Part shown: positions 13,095 to 21,369 of the stretch, piece after piece | Position numbering within the stretch: position 1 is the first letter of the stretch | How the letters are laid out: the number at the start of each line of letters is the position of its first letter | Origin: UBA3076 sp964646435 | GTDB taxonomy: Bacteria; Desulfobacterota; Dissulfuribacteria; Dissulfuribacterales; UBA3076 | Direction: 5' to 3' | NCBI GenBank assembly: GCA_964646435.1 | Contig: CAZYEJ010000025.1 | Location: 1-28,989 of the forward strand | DNA: 28,989 nucleotides | Position numbers and translations under genes: made by a program | Notes under the pieces: model-generated | Seen by the model: only the letters and a program-made list of their open reading frames with translations | Databases searched by the model: none | Told to the model about the DNA's origin: nothing

Positions 13095-15182
13095 TTAATG
13101 AAGTACTGCCTTTAACTCACTAACCTTGGTTATTGGTTTCTTGCAACTGTATTGCTCACAAAGGTAAACCGTAGGTTGATGATTCACTGAATGCATGGGC
13201 TCCACAAAGGGAGACAAAGCAGCAAGCCTTTTCCCCTCTGCCCCATCCGGGCGCACAAGTACGACCTTGTTGGGCAGGAACTTACTATGGAGGACTTTAA
13301 GCATGTCCCGCATAGTCTCAGAGGCAGGATCTCCAGCCATAACAATCTCCTGGCTTGGGCCGACCATGAAATCAAGGGCAACCAATAGTTGTGTGTATGC
13401 CATGGGATGCTCCGTAACCTCTGCGGCAAAAACCTTAGTCAATTGGTCAGCTTTTTTCTCCAGATCTGTGTTCCCAGTGAGACGACCGAGGCGCAAAAAG
13501 TTCAGGGCAGCTACAGAGTTGCCAGACGGAAGGGCCCCATCGTAGATCTCCTTGCTTCGCGTGATCAAAAGCTCGTTTCCTTCTCCTGTAAAATAAAGCC
13601 CGCCACCTTCTTTATCCCAGAAAATATCTATCATTGCCTGATTCAGGGCTATGGCCTCCTCAAGATAGGAAATCTTAAAGGTGGCCTCATACAGTTCGAT
13701 CAAACCCCAAGTCAGAAAGGCATAATCATCCAGGTATCCCGGATGGGCTGCATCCCCTTGTCTGTGACGGCGAAGAAGCCTGCCACCGGCTGTTCTGAGA
13801 TGGCTCAAGATAAATTTTGCAGCATCTGAGGCGGCATCCACATACGCTTGATCACCAAAGACCTGGTATCCCTTTGCAAAGGCAGCGATCATGAGTCCGT
13901 TCCAAGAGGTCAGGATCTTGTCGTCTCTCAGGGGATGCACTCGTTTTTTTCGGACGTCAAGGAGCCTGTCCCTTCCATCCTTGAGAGCTTTTTCAAGTCC
14001 TGGCAGATCCATGCCTTCTTTTGCCACAAAGCTTTGGGTAGATACAGGCACATGTGGAATGCTGCGCTCTTGTTCAAAATTGCCTTCCTCGGTAATTCCA
14101 TAGAAGCGGCAGAAAAGATCGCCCAGCTCTTCCCCAAGATGTTGTTTGACCTCCAGGGGAGTCCAGAGATAAAACAGTCCTTCCTTGCCTTCGCTATCAG
14201 CATCTTCTGCTGAATAAAATCCGCCCTCAGGCGAATTCATGTCGCGCAACACATATGTAAGTATTTCGCGCGCTACCTGAGCGATCTTGACCTTCCCTGT
14301 TGCCTGATATGCCTCTATATAAGCCATGGCCAGCAAGGCCTGATCGTAAAGCATCTTTTCAAAGTGAGGGACCAGCCACTTTTCATCCACCGAATAGCGG
14401 TGGAAACCAAAGCCGACCTGATCAAAGATGCCACCGCTTCTCATAGTGTTGAGGGTCTTTTCCACCATCTCTATGGCCCTTAAATCGCCGCTCCGCTTGT
14501 ACCACCTCAAGAGAAACATGAGGTGATGGGGTGTTGGAAATTTCGGTGCAGCACCAAATCCCCCACAGATCGGGTCAAAGGACCTTTCCAACTGGGCGTA
14601 ACCCTTCTTCAAGGTCTCCACGTTTAAAGCATGAACCGAACTTACTGAATCTGACCTAGGCTGAATATCATTTGTAATGGCATCACTCGATTTTACGATA
14701 CGTGCCCGGTCATTTTGCCACATGGCGGCAATCTGCTTGAGGATATCCACAAAACCTGGCATTCCCATCCGGCTGGTCTTTGGAAAATACGTGCCTGCAA
14801 AAAAGGGTTTACCTTCGGGTGTCACAAATATGGAGAGGGGCCATCCTCCGCGACCTGTCAAAGACTGGCACACTGCCATGTAAATCTTGTCCACGTCCTC
14901 ACGTTCTTCACGGTCTACTTTGATAGCGACATAGGATTCGTTAAGAAGTAGGGCAACTTCCTCATCTTCAAACGACTCGTGCGCCATCACATGGCACCAG
15001 TGGCATGTGGCATAGCCGATGGACAGAAAGACAGGCTTATCATCTTTTCTGGCCTTATCAAAAGCCTCCTCACCCCATGGATACCAGTTCACAGGGTTCC
15101 AGGCATGCTGGATAAGGTAAGGGCTCTTCTCGTCAATCAGACGATTTGAAGCCCCTTTTTGTCTTGCATCAGCCGGGCACAC
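13095..15182 (-). CDS. DUF255 thioredoxin-domain protein (YyaL / SSP411 family)
   Basis: A 695-residue protein of full family length. The start is GTG at 15182, with AAGGAG 5 nt upstream. Residues 10-130 form the DUF255 thioredoxin domain: SPYLIQHAWNPVNWYPWGEE and the redox site C60-H-W-C63 within SIGYATCHWCHVMAHESFED. Residues 180-600 form an (alpha/alpha) barrel like N-acylglucosamine 2-epimerases (GGIFDQVGFGFHRYSVDEKW, HFEKMLYDQALLAMAYIEAY, ILTSWNGLMI). The biochemical role of the family is unclear. A near-identical but broken copy of its C-terminal part lies at 8845-9648. Confidence 0.93.
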   Translation of the reverse strand: MCPADARQKGASNRLIDEKSPYLIQHAWNPVNWYPWGEEAFDKARKDDKPVFLSIGYATCHWCHVMAHESFEDEEVALLLNESYVAIKVDREEREDVDKIYMAVCQSLTGRGGWPLSIFVTPEGKPFFAGTYFPKTSRMGMPGFVDILKQIAAMWQNDRARIVKSSDAITNDIQPRSDSVSSVHALNVETLKKGYAQLERSFDPICGGFGAAPKFPTPHHLMFLLRWYKRSGDLRAIEMVEKTLNTMRSGGIFDQVGFGFHRYSVDEKWLVPHFEKMLYDQALLAMAYIEAYQATGKVKIAQVAREILTYVLRDMNSPEGGFYSAEDADSEGKEGLFYLWTPLEVKQHLGEELGDLFCRFYGITEEGNFEQERSIPHVPVSTQSFVAKEGMDLPGLEKALKDGRDRLLDVRKKRVHPLRDDKILTSWNGLMIAAFAKGYQVFGDQAYVDAASDAAKFILSHLRTAGGRLLRRHRQGDAAHPGYLDDYAFLTWGLIELYEATFKISYLEEAIALNQAMIDIFWDKEGGGLYFTGEGNELLITRSKEIYDGALPSGNSVAALNFLRLGRLTGNTDLEKKADQLTKVFAAEVTEHPMAYTQLLVALDFMVGPSQEIVMAGDPASETMRDMLKVLHSKFLPNKVVLVRPDGAEGKRLAALSPFVEPMHSVNHQPTVYLCEQYSCKKPITKVSELKAVLH

Positions 15183-15322
15183 ACTAACTCCTTGAACAAA
15201 AAAGTAACAAATAATCCGATTACTATAGAGCTAACCTAATCCTAAGCCTCACCATCTGGAACACATTGCTTAAAGCAAAGCCAGGACCATCAGCATAGCT
15301 GAAGGTTTAATAAGGGATTAAA

Positions 15323-15856
15323 TCAAGCCCCGTCAAGAATATGCCGTTCGTGCTCACTAAACCATACGGCTGGATCAGAAAAATATAACTTCATATCAGA
15401 CAAGGCAGCATAGTGACTCTTTTCCTCGGTGATCATCTGGTCAACAAACTCCCGCTCCATAGGATCGATGGCCTTTGCAAGGTGCTGCTGATAAAAGGAG
15501 ATCGCCCGGAATTCGAGGTCGATGCCAATATTAAGCGCTTCCAAGTCGCTGGTTTTGGCCGTGATCTCTGTTCCATGGGCAGACGCCATCTCTTTGAAAA
15601 GAATACCGAGATCCTTGTGGTCAGGTTTTATCGACCTCCATTTCTCAGACCAGGCCTCACCTGCCTTCAAGGCTTCATAAATGTTCTTAATACGATCCAT
15701 ATGCATGCCCTCATCCTTCATGAGCATTTGAAATATTTCTCGCCCAAGCTTGTTCTGGCAGGTTGAAACGGCCGTCTCATAAAAACTCTTTCCCTTCTCC
15801 TCCATCTCCAATGCTGTAGAAAGCATCTGCAAAGATCTGTCTGTGCCATTTGACAT
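15323..15856 (-). CDS. Rubrerythrin-like di-iron ferritin-fold protein
   Basis: From the ATG at 15856, 6 nt after a strong AAGGAGG, the protein is 177 residues. A longer frame to 15913 has no SD. It is a four-helix ferritin-like protein with di-iron ligand patterns: ALEMEEKGKSFYE, KDEGMHMDRI, DLEFRAISFYQ and TEEKSHYAAL (two E-x-x-H sites). There is no rubredoxin domain. Such proteins reduce peroxide or O2, or store iron, in anaerobes. It lies downstream of the truncated YeeE gene and the exported sulfur oxygenase reductase, probably in the same transcript. Confidence 0.87.
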   Translation of the reverse strand: MSNGTDRSLQMLSTALEMEEKGKSFYETAVSTCQNKLGREIFQMLMKDEGMHMDRIKNIYEALKAGEAWSEKWRSIKPDHKDLGILFKEMASAHGTEITAKTSDLEALNIGIDLEFRAISFYQQHLAKAIDPMEREFVDQMITEEKSHYAALSDMKLYFSDPAVWFSEHERHILDGA

Positions 15857-15884
15857 ATTCGGCCTCCTTTTGTCCAACTCGAAT

Positions 15885-16106
15885 CTAATCAGTACTGACC
15901 CGCTCATATGCAAATATCTTTTCTATCAGACCGGCTGAACGGACAAAGGTTGTGGATGCCCCCATATATTTTCCGGTTATCAGGACAGACAGGCACAAGA
16001 GAATCCCTGCTGCGCTCCCGGCAACATAGGGGGACCAGCTCTTTTGCTTCAAGACATTATTTACCTTTCGCTTCGTCTCATTGGCTAGGTCAGCATGGAT
16101 CTCCAA
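15885..16106 (-). pseudogene. Truncated YeeE/YedE-type sulfur transporter (N-terminal part)
   Basis: The 73 residues contain KSWSPYVAGSAAGILLC, ITGKYMGASTTFVRSAG and EKIFAYERV, which match the first membrane segment and loop of YeeE/YedE thiosulfate or sulfur-compound transporters. A normal protein or half-protein has several more helices. Here a TAG stop follows after VSTD, and the next gene starts 28 bp later. It overlaps the end of the SOR gene by 22 bp. It looks like a deletion remnant. A functional one-helix peptide is possible but unlikely. Confidence 0.72.
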
Positions 16107-17122
16107 CCCGGCTCTTCCATCATGGGCTGGAAAAACATGATATAAGGGCCTCTCATTAGATGTGCCATAACGCCATCATCATGAATTTTTCTGATCCTGT
16201 GATTGACCAACACCTTGCCAAAACCAAGTTGTGCCATTTCTGTTGCATCCCACTCGCTGTGGATGAGATATTCCGGGGGGCTGGGCATGGCATCGGGTGT
16301 TTTAAACAAAGGTTTGGGATCTTTCGGCGGATTTGCACCCAGAGTCTGTAAGGATTGTACCATTGATTTTGGGTCCATCATGAAGCTCCCTAAAGCGCAG
16401 ACGCCGATCTGTTTAAGGATCATGTATCCCAGAAAACCGGTCGAATCCGACAGCGCCTCCATGGTGGCGATGGCTCCTTGCTCAAAGGCGTTTTCTCTGC
16501 CTGGCTCGACCGTATGCTCGGCCATGGCCACGCAGCGCCTGGGTGTGACAAAACGAATAAATTCCTTTTCCTCCTTCATGTCGACGCCAAGGTCGGAAAT
16601 CTGGCCCATGGATCTTACAGCGGGCATCTTGGCTTTTATAATCCTGTAAACAGGCTCCCATGGGCCCTCGATGACCATGGACAGACAGCTTCCGCACAAT
16701 TCAAAGGTTCTGTCAAACTGCTTTAGATGAAAGTCGTCATGGTCTTGCCACCTCTTCCACATTGTATACTGGTAGTTACGAATGGGGTTCAGTTCCTTTT
16801 CCATATGCAACTTCCCCCCACCGTATCGACCGGCCAGGGGCAGAATTCCGGTCTGGATGTTGGCCTGGAATCCCACGAACCCAGGGTGCGTGGCTGTCGT
16901 GATACAGACCCTTGGCCCAACCTTTTTCATCAACTGAAAGCTCTCCTCGTTGTTAGCCACTTTCGACATGTTCAAGGCTAAATAGATAGGGCTATCAGGC
17001 ACTTCGCTTGTCTGAGATGCTTGAGCGAAAGACAACCCTCTTGCAAAGCTGGCTCCGCCAGCAGCGAGCCCAGCCAGCTTAATGAAATGCCTACGATCCA
17101 TTCCTGTTCCATTCTTTGGCAT
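16085..17122 (-). CDS. sor: Sulfur oxygenase reductase with a Tat signal peptide
   Basis: This 345-residue protein starts at the ATG at 17122 (SD AGGGAGG). Residues 9-35 are a Tat signal (DRRHFIKLAGLAAGGASFA, cleavage likely after A-Q-A at 35). The rest is a full-length sulfur oxygenase reductase. The key residues of Acidianus SOR appear with a constant offset of 42: the active-site Cys31 is C73, the Cys pair 101/104 is C143/C146, and the iron ligands His86, His90 and Glu114 are H128, H132 and E156. SOR disproportionates sulfur with O2 to sulfite, thiosulfate and sulfide without external cofactors. Described enzymes are cytoplasmic 24-mers, so export is unusual. Neighbours (YeeE remnant, rubrerythrin-like) fit sulfur/oxygen chemistry. 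Confidence 0.9.
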   Translation of the reverse strand: MPKNGTGMDRRHFIKLAGLAAGGASFARGLSFAQASQTSEVPDSPIYLALNMSKVANNEESFQLMKKVGPRVCITTATHPGFVGFQANIQTGILPLAGRYGGGKLHMEKELNPIRNYQYTMWKRWQDHDDFHLKQFDRTFELCGSCLSMVIEGPWEPVYRIIKAKMPAVRSMGQISDLGVDMKEEKEFIRFVTPRRCVAMAEHTVEPGRENAFEQGAIATMEALSDSTGFLGYMILKQIGVCALGSFMMDPKSMVQSLQTLGANPPKDPKPLFKTPDAMPSPPEYLIHSEWDATEMAQLGFGKVLVNHRIRKIHDDGVMAHLMRGPYIMFFQPMMEEPGWRSMLT

Positions 17123-17189
17123 GGTTTACCTCCCTATAATCTCATCCTATGATTCCGCCTCGTGGTTTCAAACTTGGATCAACCGAGAA

Positions 17190-18041
17190 CTATCCGTATT
17201 CCTCCATAATCCTCTTTAGCATTACCCGGTCCACATCCTGCCCTACCAAAGGTCCTTGACTCAGAACAGGAAAGTGTTTTTCAAAAGAAGGCCGGTCGTT
17301 CCGGTAAATTATGCCAACAGGGATCTTGTCTCCCCACTCACGGGCCGCCTTCATAGCCCCCTCCCAGTATGTGGGATCGTAAGTCGCAGGCAAGGGGTAA
17401 CATCGGTCCTTGTACCAGGCATAAGTGTTGACCTTGTTGAAGGAGACACAAGGCTGTAACACATCAATGAGGGCAAAACCTGGATGAGCTATTGCCTGCT
17501 GAATCAGTTCTGACAGGTGATCGATCATGCCGGAGAAACCACGGGCTACAAAACCGGCCTGCATGACCACAGCCACAGCGATCGGGTTTAAAGGTGCCGA
17601 GGTCGCGCCTTCCGGCTGGGCCTTGGTCACAAAACCTTCGGCAGTAGTAGGGCTGGCCTGTCCCTTGGTCAGGCCATAGACCTGGTTGTTGTGAACCAGA
17701 AGCGTTACATTGATGTTACGGCGCATGGCTGCCAGAAAGTGGTTGCCCCCCTCCCCGTAGTTACACCCGTCGCCACTTTCAACAATCACTGTGAGCTCTG
17801 GATTGGCCAGTTTTGCGCCAGTGGCCACAGGAAGCGATCGACCATGCAGTCCATTGAAGACATTGGCATTCAGGTAGTGGGGCGCCTTGGCAGCCTGCCC
17901 GATTCCGGAGACAAACAGGACCTCATGAGGCTCCTGTTGGCTGGCCACCAGCGCCTGTTTGACCGCCTTTAAAATAGAGAAGTTTCCACAGCCCGGGCAC
18001 CAAGCTGTCTCGTATTCTCCGTAATCGTCGATAGTAACCAT
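17190..18041 (-). CDS. korB: 2-oxoacid:ferredoxin oxidoreductase beta subunit
   Basis: This 283-residue TPP-binding subunit contains TAWCPGCGNFSI (Cys15, Cys18, cluster-associated), GIGQAAKAPHYLNANVFNGLHGRSLP and the TPP-Mg motif ESGDGCNYGEGGNHF, then LLVHNNQVYGLTKGQ. This is the pattern of 2-oxoglutarate or related 2-oxoacid:ferredoxin oxidoreductases, which couple oxidative decarboxylation with CoA to ferredoxin reduction (or run in reverse). It starts 23 bp after the alpha gene, so the two form an operon. The exact oxoacid cannot be told from sequence alone, so the symbol is provisional. Confidence 0.9.
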   Translation of the reverse strand: MVTIDDYGEYETAWCPGCGNFSILKAVKQALVASQQEPHEVLFVSGIGQAAKAPHYLNANVFNGLHGRSLPVATGAKLANPELTVIVESGDGCNYGEGGNHFLAAMRRNINVTLLVHNNQVYGLTKGQASPTTAEGFVTKAQPEGATSAPLNPIAVAVVMQAGFVARGFSGMIDHLSELIQQAIAHPGFALIDVLQPCVSFNKVNTYAWYKDRCYPLPATYDPTYWEGAMKAAREWGDKIPVGIIYRNDRPSFEKHFPVLSQGPLVGQDVDRVMLKRIMEEYG

Positions 18042-18064
18042 ATTGATTCTCCCATTCCACTCTC

Positions 18065-19729
18065 CTACCGGTTCAATTCCCGGAGAATTGATTCCGTTGT
18101 GAACGGCAGCCCATCATACCGAAGCACCTTTTTCTTGATTTCAAATCCTGTCTCTCGCCGGATCAGCCTGGCCAACTGACCGGTGGCGTTGCCCTCTATG
18201 GAGATCACCTGTCCTGCCTCCTGCAGGTGTCCCATGAATTGCTCCGGTACCAGAGGCCAAACCTGAGAGAAATGGAGCGTGGCCACCTTTTCTCCATTGG
18301 ACCTCATTCGGGAAGCCGCCTCATGCACCGCCCCTTTGCTCGATCCCCACGAGACCAGTAGAAGGTCCGGGTTCCCATTCCCTTTCATATCCGGAGAGAT
18401 GACCTCGGCACGGAGCCCTTCTCCCTTTTTTAACCGCTTTTCAACCATTAGCTTGCGAACAGAGAGATCTTCCGTAATGTGACCATCCTGAGTATGCTCA
18501 TCGCTGTCAGCTACGACAAGATGTTCCGTTATTCCCGGAAGCAGGCGAGGCGAAATACCGCTTTCGGTGATCGCAAACCGCAGATATGGTTCCGAACTAA
18601 CAGCGTCGGTACTTACACGCACCGGAGCCAGATTTTCCACGTCAAAGGAGGGCACAGCGCGGTAGGAATCGGCCAGGAACTGATCGGTCAAAAGAAATAT
18701 GGGCCCCTGATATCGCTCTGCCAACTCTAATGCCCTACGGGTGAGATGAAAGCACTCCTCTACTGTTCCTGGCGCAAAAATTGCCCTTGGAAACTCGCCG
18801 TGGCCGGCATGAAGCACCAACTCAAGGTCTTCCTGTCCTGTGTGCGTGGGAAGACCAGTAGCCGGGCCGGGGCGCTGGGCTACTACAATGACCAAAGGGG
18901 TTTCAGTCATGGCGGCCAGGCTGATCCCTTCCACCATGAGGGCAAATCCGCCGCCGGATGTGGCCACCATGCTTGGCACACCGGCAAACGAGGCCCCTAT
19001 AGCCATGTTAATAGCTGCGATTTCGTCTTCTGCCTGCTCCACGATCAACCCCATCTGTCTGGCATAGCCTGCCAGGTTCTGGCTGATGGAGGTAGAAGGC
19101 GTCATGGGATAGAATGCGAAAAACTTTAGGCCGGCAGAGAGAGAACCAAGGGCAATGGCCTCATTGCCGTTGAGCATCAAGCGCTGTGAAGGATTAACAA
19201 CAGGGGGCAGCTTGCGGACTGTTGCAGTCTGCCCGGAACACCAATGAAAGGCAGCTTCCAACACCCGAAGGTTCTCTTCCATGACCTGGGGATGCTTTTT
19301 GCCAAAGAAATCACTTAATGTCCTTGCCATCACCCCTTTGTCCAGGCCAAGAAGGGAGCCGACAACACCTAGGGCAGCGATGTTTGAGAACCTAGATTTA
19401 GCCAACTCCTTAAAAGGGACCCTTAAAAGGCGGTCACCAGCAATCTCTAAGGCAGCATCGATGACAATAAGCCCGCCAGACAAGAGATCCTTGCGGTACA
19501 GAGTGGCTGTGTTTATGTCGAGTGCGACCAGAAGGTCCACTGCCTCAACAGGCCCATCGACCTCATCAACTCCTACTCGAATGGCAAAGGTATTGTGTCC
19601 ACCCCGAATGCGGGACTGATAGCCCTGGGTCACGCCGATAAAATAGCCGCTGCGCACAAGGGCCTTGCCCAGCAGATGTCCGATGGTTACCAGCCCTTGA
19701 CCTGCTTCACCGCCAATGAGGATGTTCAT
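18065..19729 (-). CDS. korA: 2-oxoacid:ferredoxin oxidoreductase gamma-alpha fusion subunit
   Basis: This 554-residue protein starts at the ATG at 19729 after GAGGAGG. Residues 1-175 are the gamma domain (IGGEAGQGLVTIGHLLGKAL, RIRGGHNTFAIRV). The alpha domain from about 190 carries GNEAIALGSLSAGLKFFAFYPMTPS, EDEIAAINMAIGASFAG and TSGGGFALM. The C-terminal domain covers about 440-554 (VSWGSSKGAVHEA, ISIEGNATGQLARLI). This fused layout is standard for KorA-type enzymes. With the adjacent beta subunit it makes a complete heterodimeric enzyme. A separate ferredoxin-like delta subunit is not encoded here. Confidence 0.92.
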   Translation of the reverse strand: MNILIGGEAGQGLVTIGHLLGKALVRSGYFIGVTQGYQSRIRGGHNTFAIRVGVDEVDGPVEAVDLLVALDINTATLYRKDLLSGGLIVIDAALEIAGDRLLRVPFKELAKSRFSNIAALGVVGSLLGLDKGVMARTLSDFFGKKHPQVMEENLRVLEAAFHWCSGQTATVRKLPPVVNPSQRLMLNGNEAIALGSLSAGLKFFAFYPMTPSTSISQNLAGYARQMGLIVEQAEDEIAAINMAIGASFAGVPSMVATSGGGFALMVEGISLAAMTETPLVIVVAQRPGPATGLPTHTGQEDLELVLHAGHGEFPRAIFAPGTVEECFHLTRRALELAERYQGPIFLLTDQFLADSYRAVPSFDVENLAPVRVSTDAVSSEPYLRFAITESGISPRLLPGITEHLVVADSDEHTQDGHITEDLSVRKLMVEKRLKKGEGLRAEVISPDMKGNGNPDLLLVSWGSSKGAVHEAASRMRSNGEKVATLHFSQVWPLVPEQFMGHLQEAGQVISIEGNATGQLARLIRRETGFEIKKKVLRYDGLPFTTESILRELNR

Positions 19730-19788
19730 GGTGCCTCCTCGTTGAATGGAGGCCCCAGATGATTCAGGACCTCCATGGTTTCCAGGTT

Positions 19789-21189
19789 TTAAAGTGCCCT
19801 CATAAACGCTACGAGGTCTTTTTTCTCCTGGTCTGTAAGCTTGAGGCCCTGAATCAAGTTGAAGAACTCGACCGTGTCTTCAAGTGTCAGCAGCCGGCCA
19901 TCATGTAAATATGGCGGCGAGTCCTTGATCCCACGGAGGGGAAAGGTTTTGATAGGCCCGTCTGCAGAAGCCATCCTGCCATTGATCATACGAGGCTTGT
20001 AGAATCGCTCTGTCTTCAGGTTGTGCATGAGATTGTCAGTATAGTAAGGCGCTGGATGGCAGACGGCACATTTGGTCTTTCCGAAAAACAGCTCCTGTCC
20101 TCGCATTTCCGTCTCTGTGGCCTTTGTGGGACAGAGCATACCATAGATATTTAGCTTAGGAGCTGGCGGGAAGTCTAAGATCGCCTGAACCTCGGCCATA
20201 AAGTGGACTTGGCTACCCCGTTCGAGAACATTAACGCCTTTCTTCGTGGCAATCACCGGATCGCCGTCAAAATAGGCAGCACGCTGCTCAAATTCGGTGA
20301 AGTCTTCAATCGATTTCAGCGCTCGCTGCGAGCCGAACAGGCGCTGAATATTTACTCCGCGCAGAGTTGGAGTATCAAGGCGGTGGCGAAATTCCTGGGG
20401 GCGGATATCGCCCACTAGATGCGTAGAACCGTTGGTATGCCCGTTCGCATGGCAGTCAAAACAGGTAACCCCACGGCTTGGACGCTCAGAGCGACGGTCT
20501 TCGGTTTGGTTGAACTGCTGTTGCGGGGAGGGTGTGACCAACAGTCTCAGTCCTTCAATCTGCTTGGGATTAAGTATTCCGTTGAACATTTCATAGTAGT
20601 TGTCGATGGTTACCAGCTTACCCTGGGAGACGTCACCAAGGTCCGGCCTTGTAGTCAGATAAATGGCTGCTGGGAAGTCAGGTAAAAAGTGATCCGGTAA
20701 ATCAAAATCCAGATCAAAACGGGTGAGATCCCGCCCTTCCTGCTTTTTGATCTCATCTATATGGGACTTTGGGAAAACCATACCACCTTCAAGATGATTT
20801 GGATGGGGAAGTGGCATAAGTCCCTTGGGGAAAAGATCCTTTTTAGAAATCTCTTCAGGGCTCATTGCCGCCAGCTTATCCCATGTCATCTCCTTGGGTA
20901 ACTTTGCCCTCACACCTTCCTGGACGGGCTTTCCGCGGGACATAGTAACGCCCTTGGCTGGACGATTGCTCAAGTCATAGCGCTCATTGAGCAGATCCAT
21001 CTGACGCTTCATGACCTCAGACTTTGCAGCCTTCATACGATCCATTATCGTTGCAAAGCTCTCTTTGATAACTACAGGCGAGTAACTGGTCCTTACGGAT
21101 TCCTGTGCATAGGCTGCACTCAAGACGACAAACAAAGCAAAGAGTATACCCAACATCGTCCATCGATACTTTCTTGATGCATGTCTCAT
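19789..21189 (-). CDS. Exported di-heme cytochrome c, cytochrome c peroxidase/MauG-like
   Basis: From the ATG at 21189 (SD GGGGAGGAC) the protein is 466 residues, with a signal peptide ending A-Y-A (about 1-28). Two c-type heme sites are visible: CFDCH (243-247) and CAVCH (374-378). The C-terminal part has FPLRGIKDSPPYLHDGRLLTLEDTVEFFN, the conserved block of bacterial di-heme peroxidase and MauG-type domains. The N-terminal 230 residues have no recognised fold. It would act in the periplasm, reducing peroxide or oxidising a substrate. A longer frame to 21261 exists but includes Cys-rich sequence without an SD. Confidence 0.87.
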   Translation of the reverse strand: MRHASRKYRWTMLGILFALFVVLSAAYAQESVRTSYSPVVIKESFATIMDRMKAAKSEVMKRQMDLLNERYDLSNRPAKGVTMSRGKPVQEGVRAKLPKEMTWDKLAAMSPEEISKKDLFPKGLMPLPHPNHLEGGMVFPKSHIDEIKKQEGRDLTRFDLDFDLPDHFLPDFPAAIYLTTRPDLGDVSQGKLVTIDNYYEMFNGILNPKQIEGLRLLVTPSPQQQFNQTEDRRSERPSRGVTCFDCHANGHTNGSTHLVGDIRPQEFRHRLDTPTLRGVNIQRLFGSQRALKSIEDFTEFEQRAAYFDGDPVIATKKGVNVLERGSQVHFMAEVQAILDFPPAPKLNIYGMLCPTKATETEMRGQELFFGKTKCAVCHPAPYYTDNLMHNLKTERFYKPRMINGRMASADGPIKTFPLRGIKDSPPYLHDGRLLTLEDTVEFFNLIQGLKLTDQEKKDLVAFMRAL

Positions 21190-21369
21190 GTCCTTGTCCT
21201 CCCCTTTTTTTGATTTGCTGATAGCAATCAGTACTTGTCGGCCTCGGCAACAAAGACACAATGTCTTGGCCCCACTGGCAAGCCTTTTGCCTTCTGGCTA
21301 AAACCATTCATCGCATAACCTATTTTTTCATAAGCCGGTTAATATTGCAAGCTACTTATGTAAAAAGAT

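Noticed and set aside
13389..14213. Long plus-strand open frames opposite the DUF255 gene
   Set aside because: They are antisense to a well-supported gene and have no SD or protein motif.
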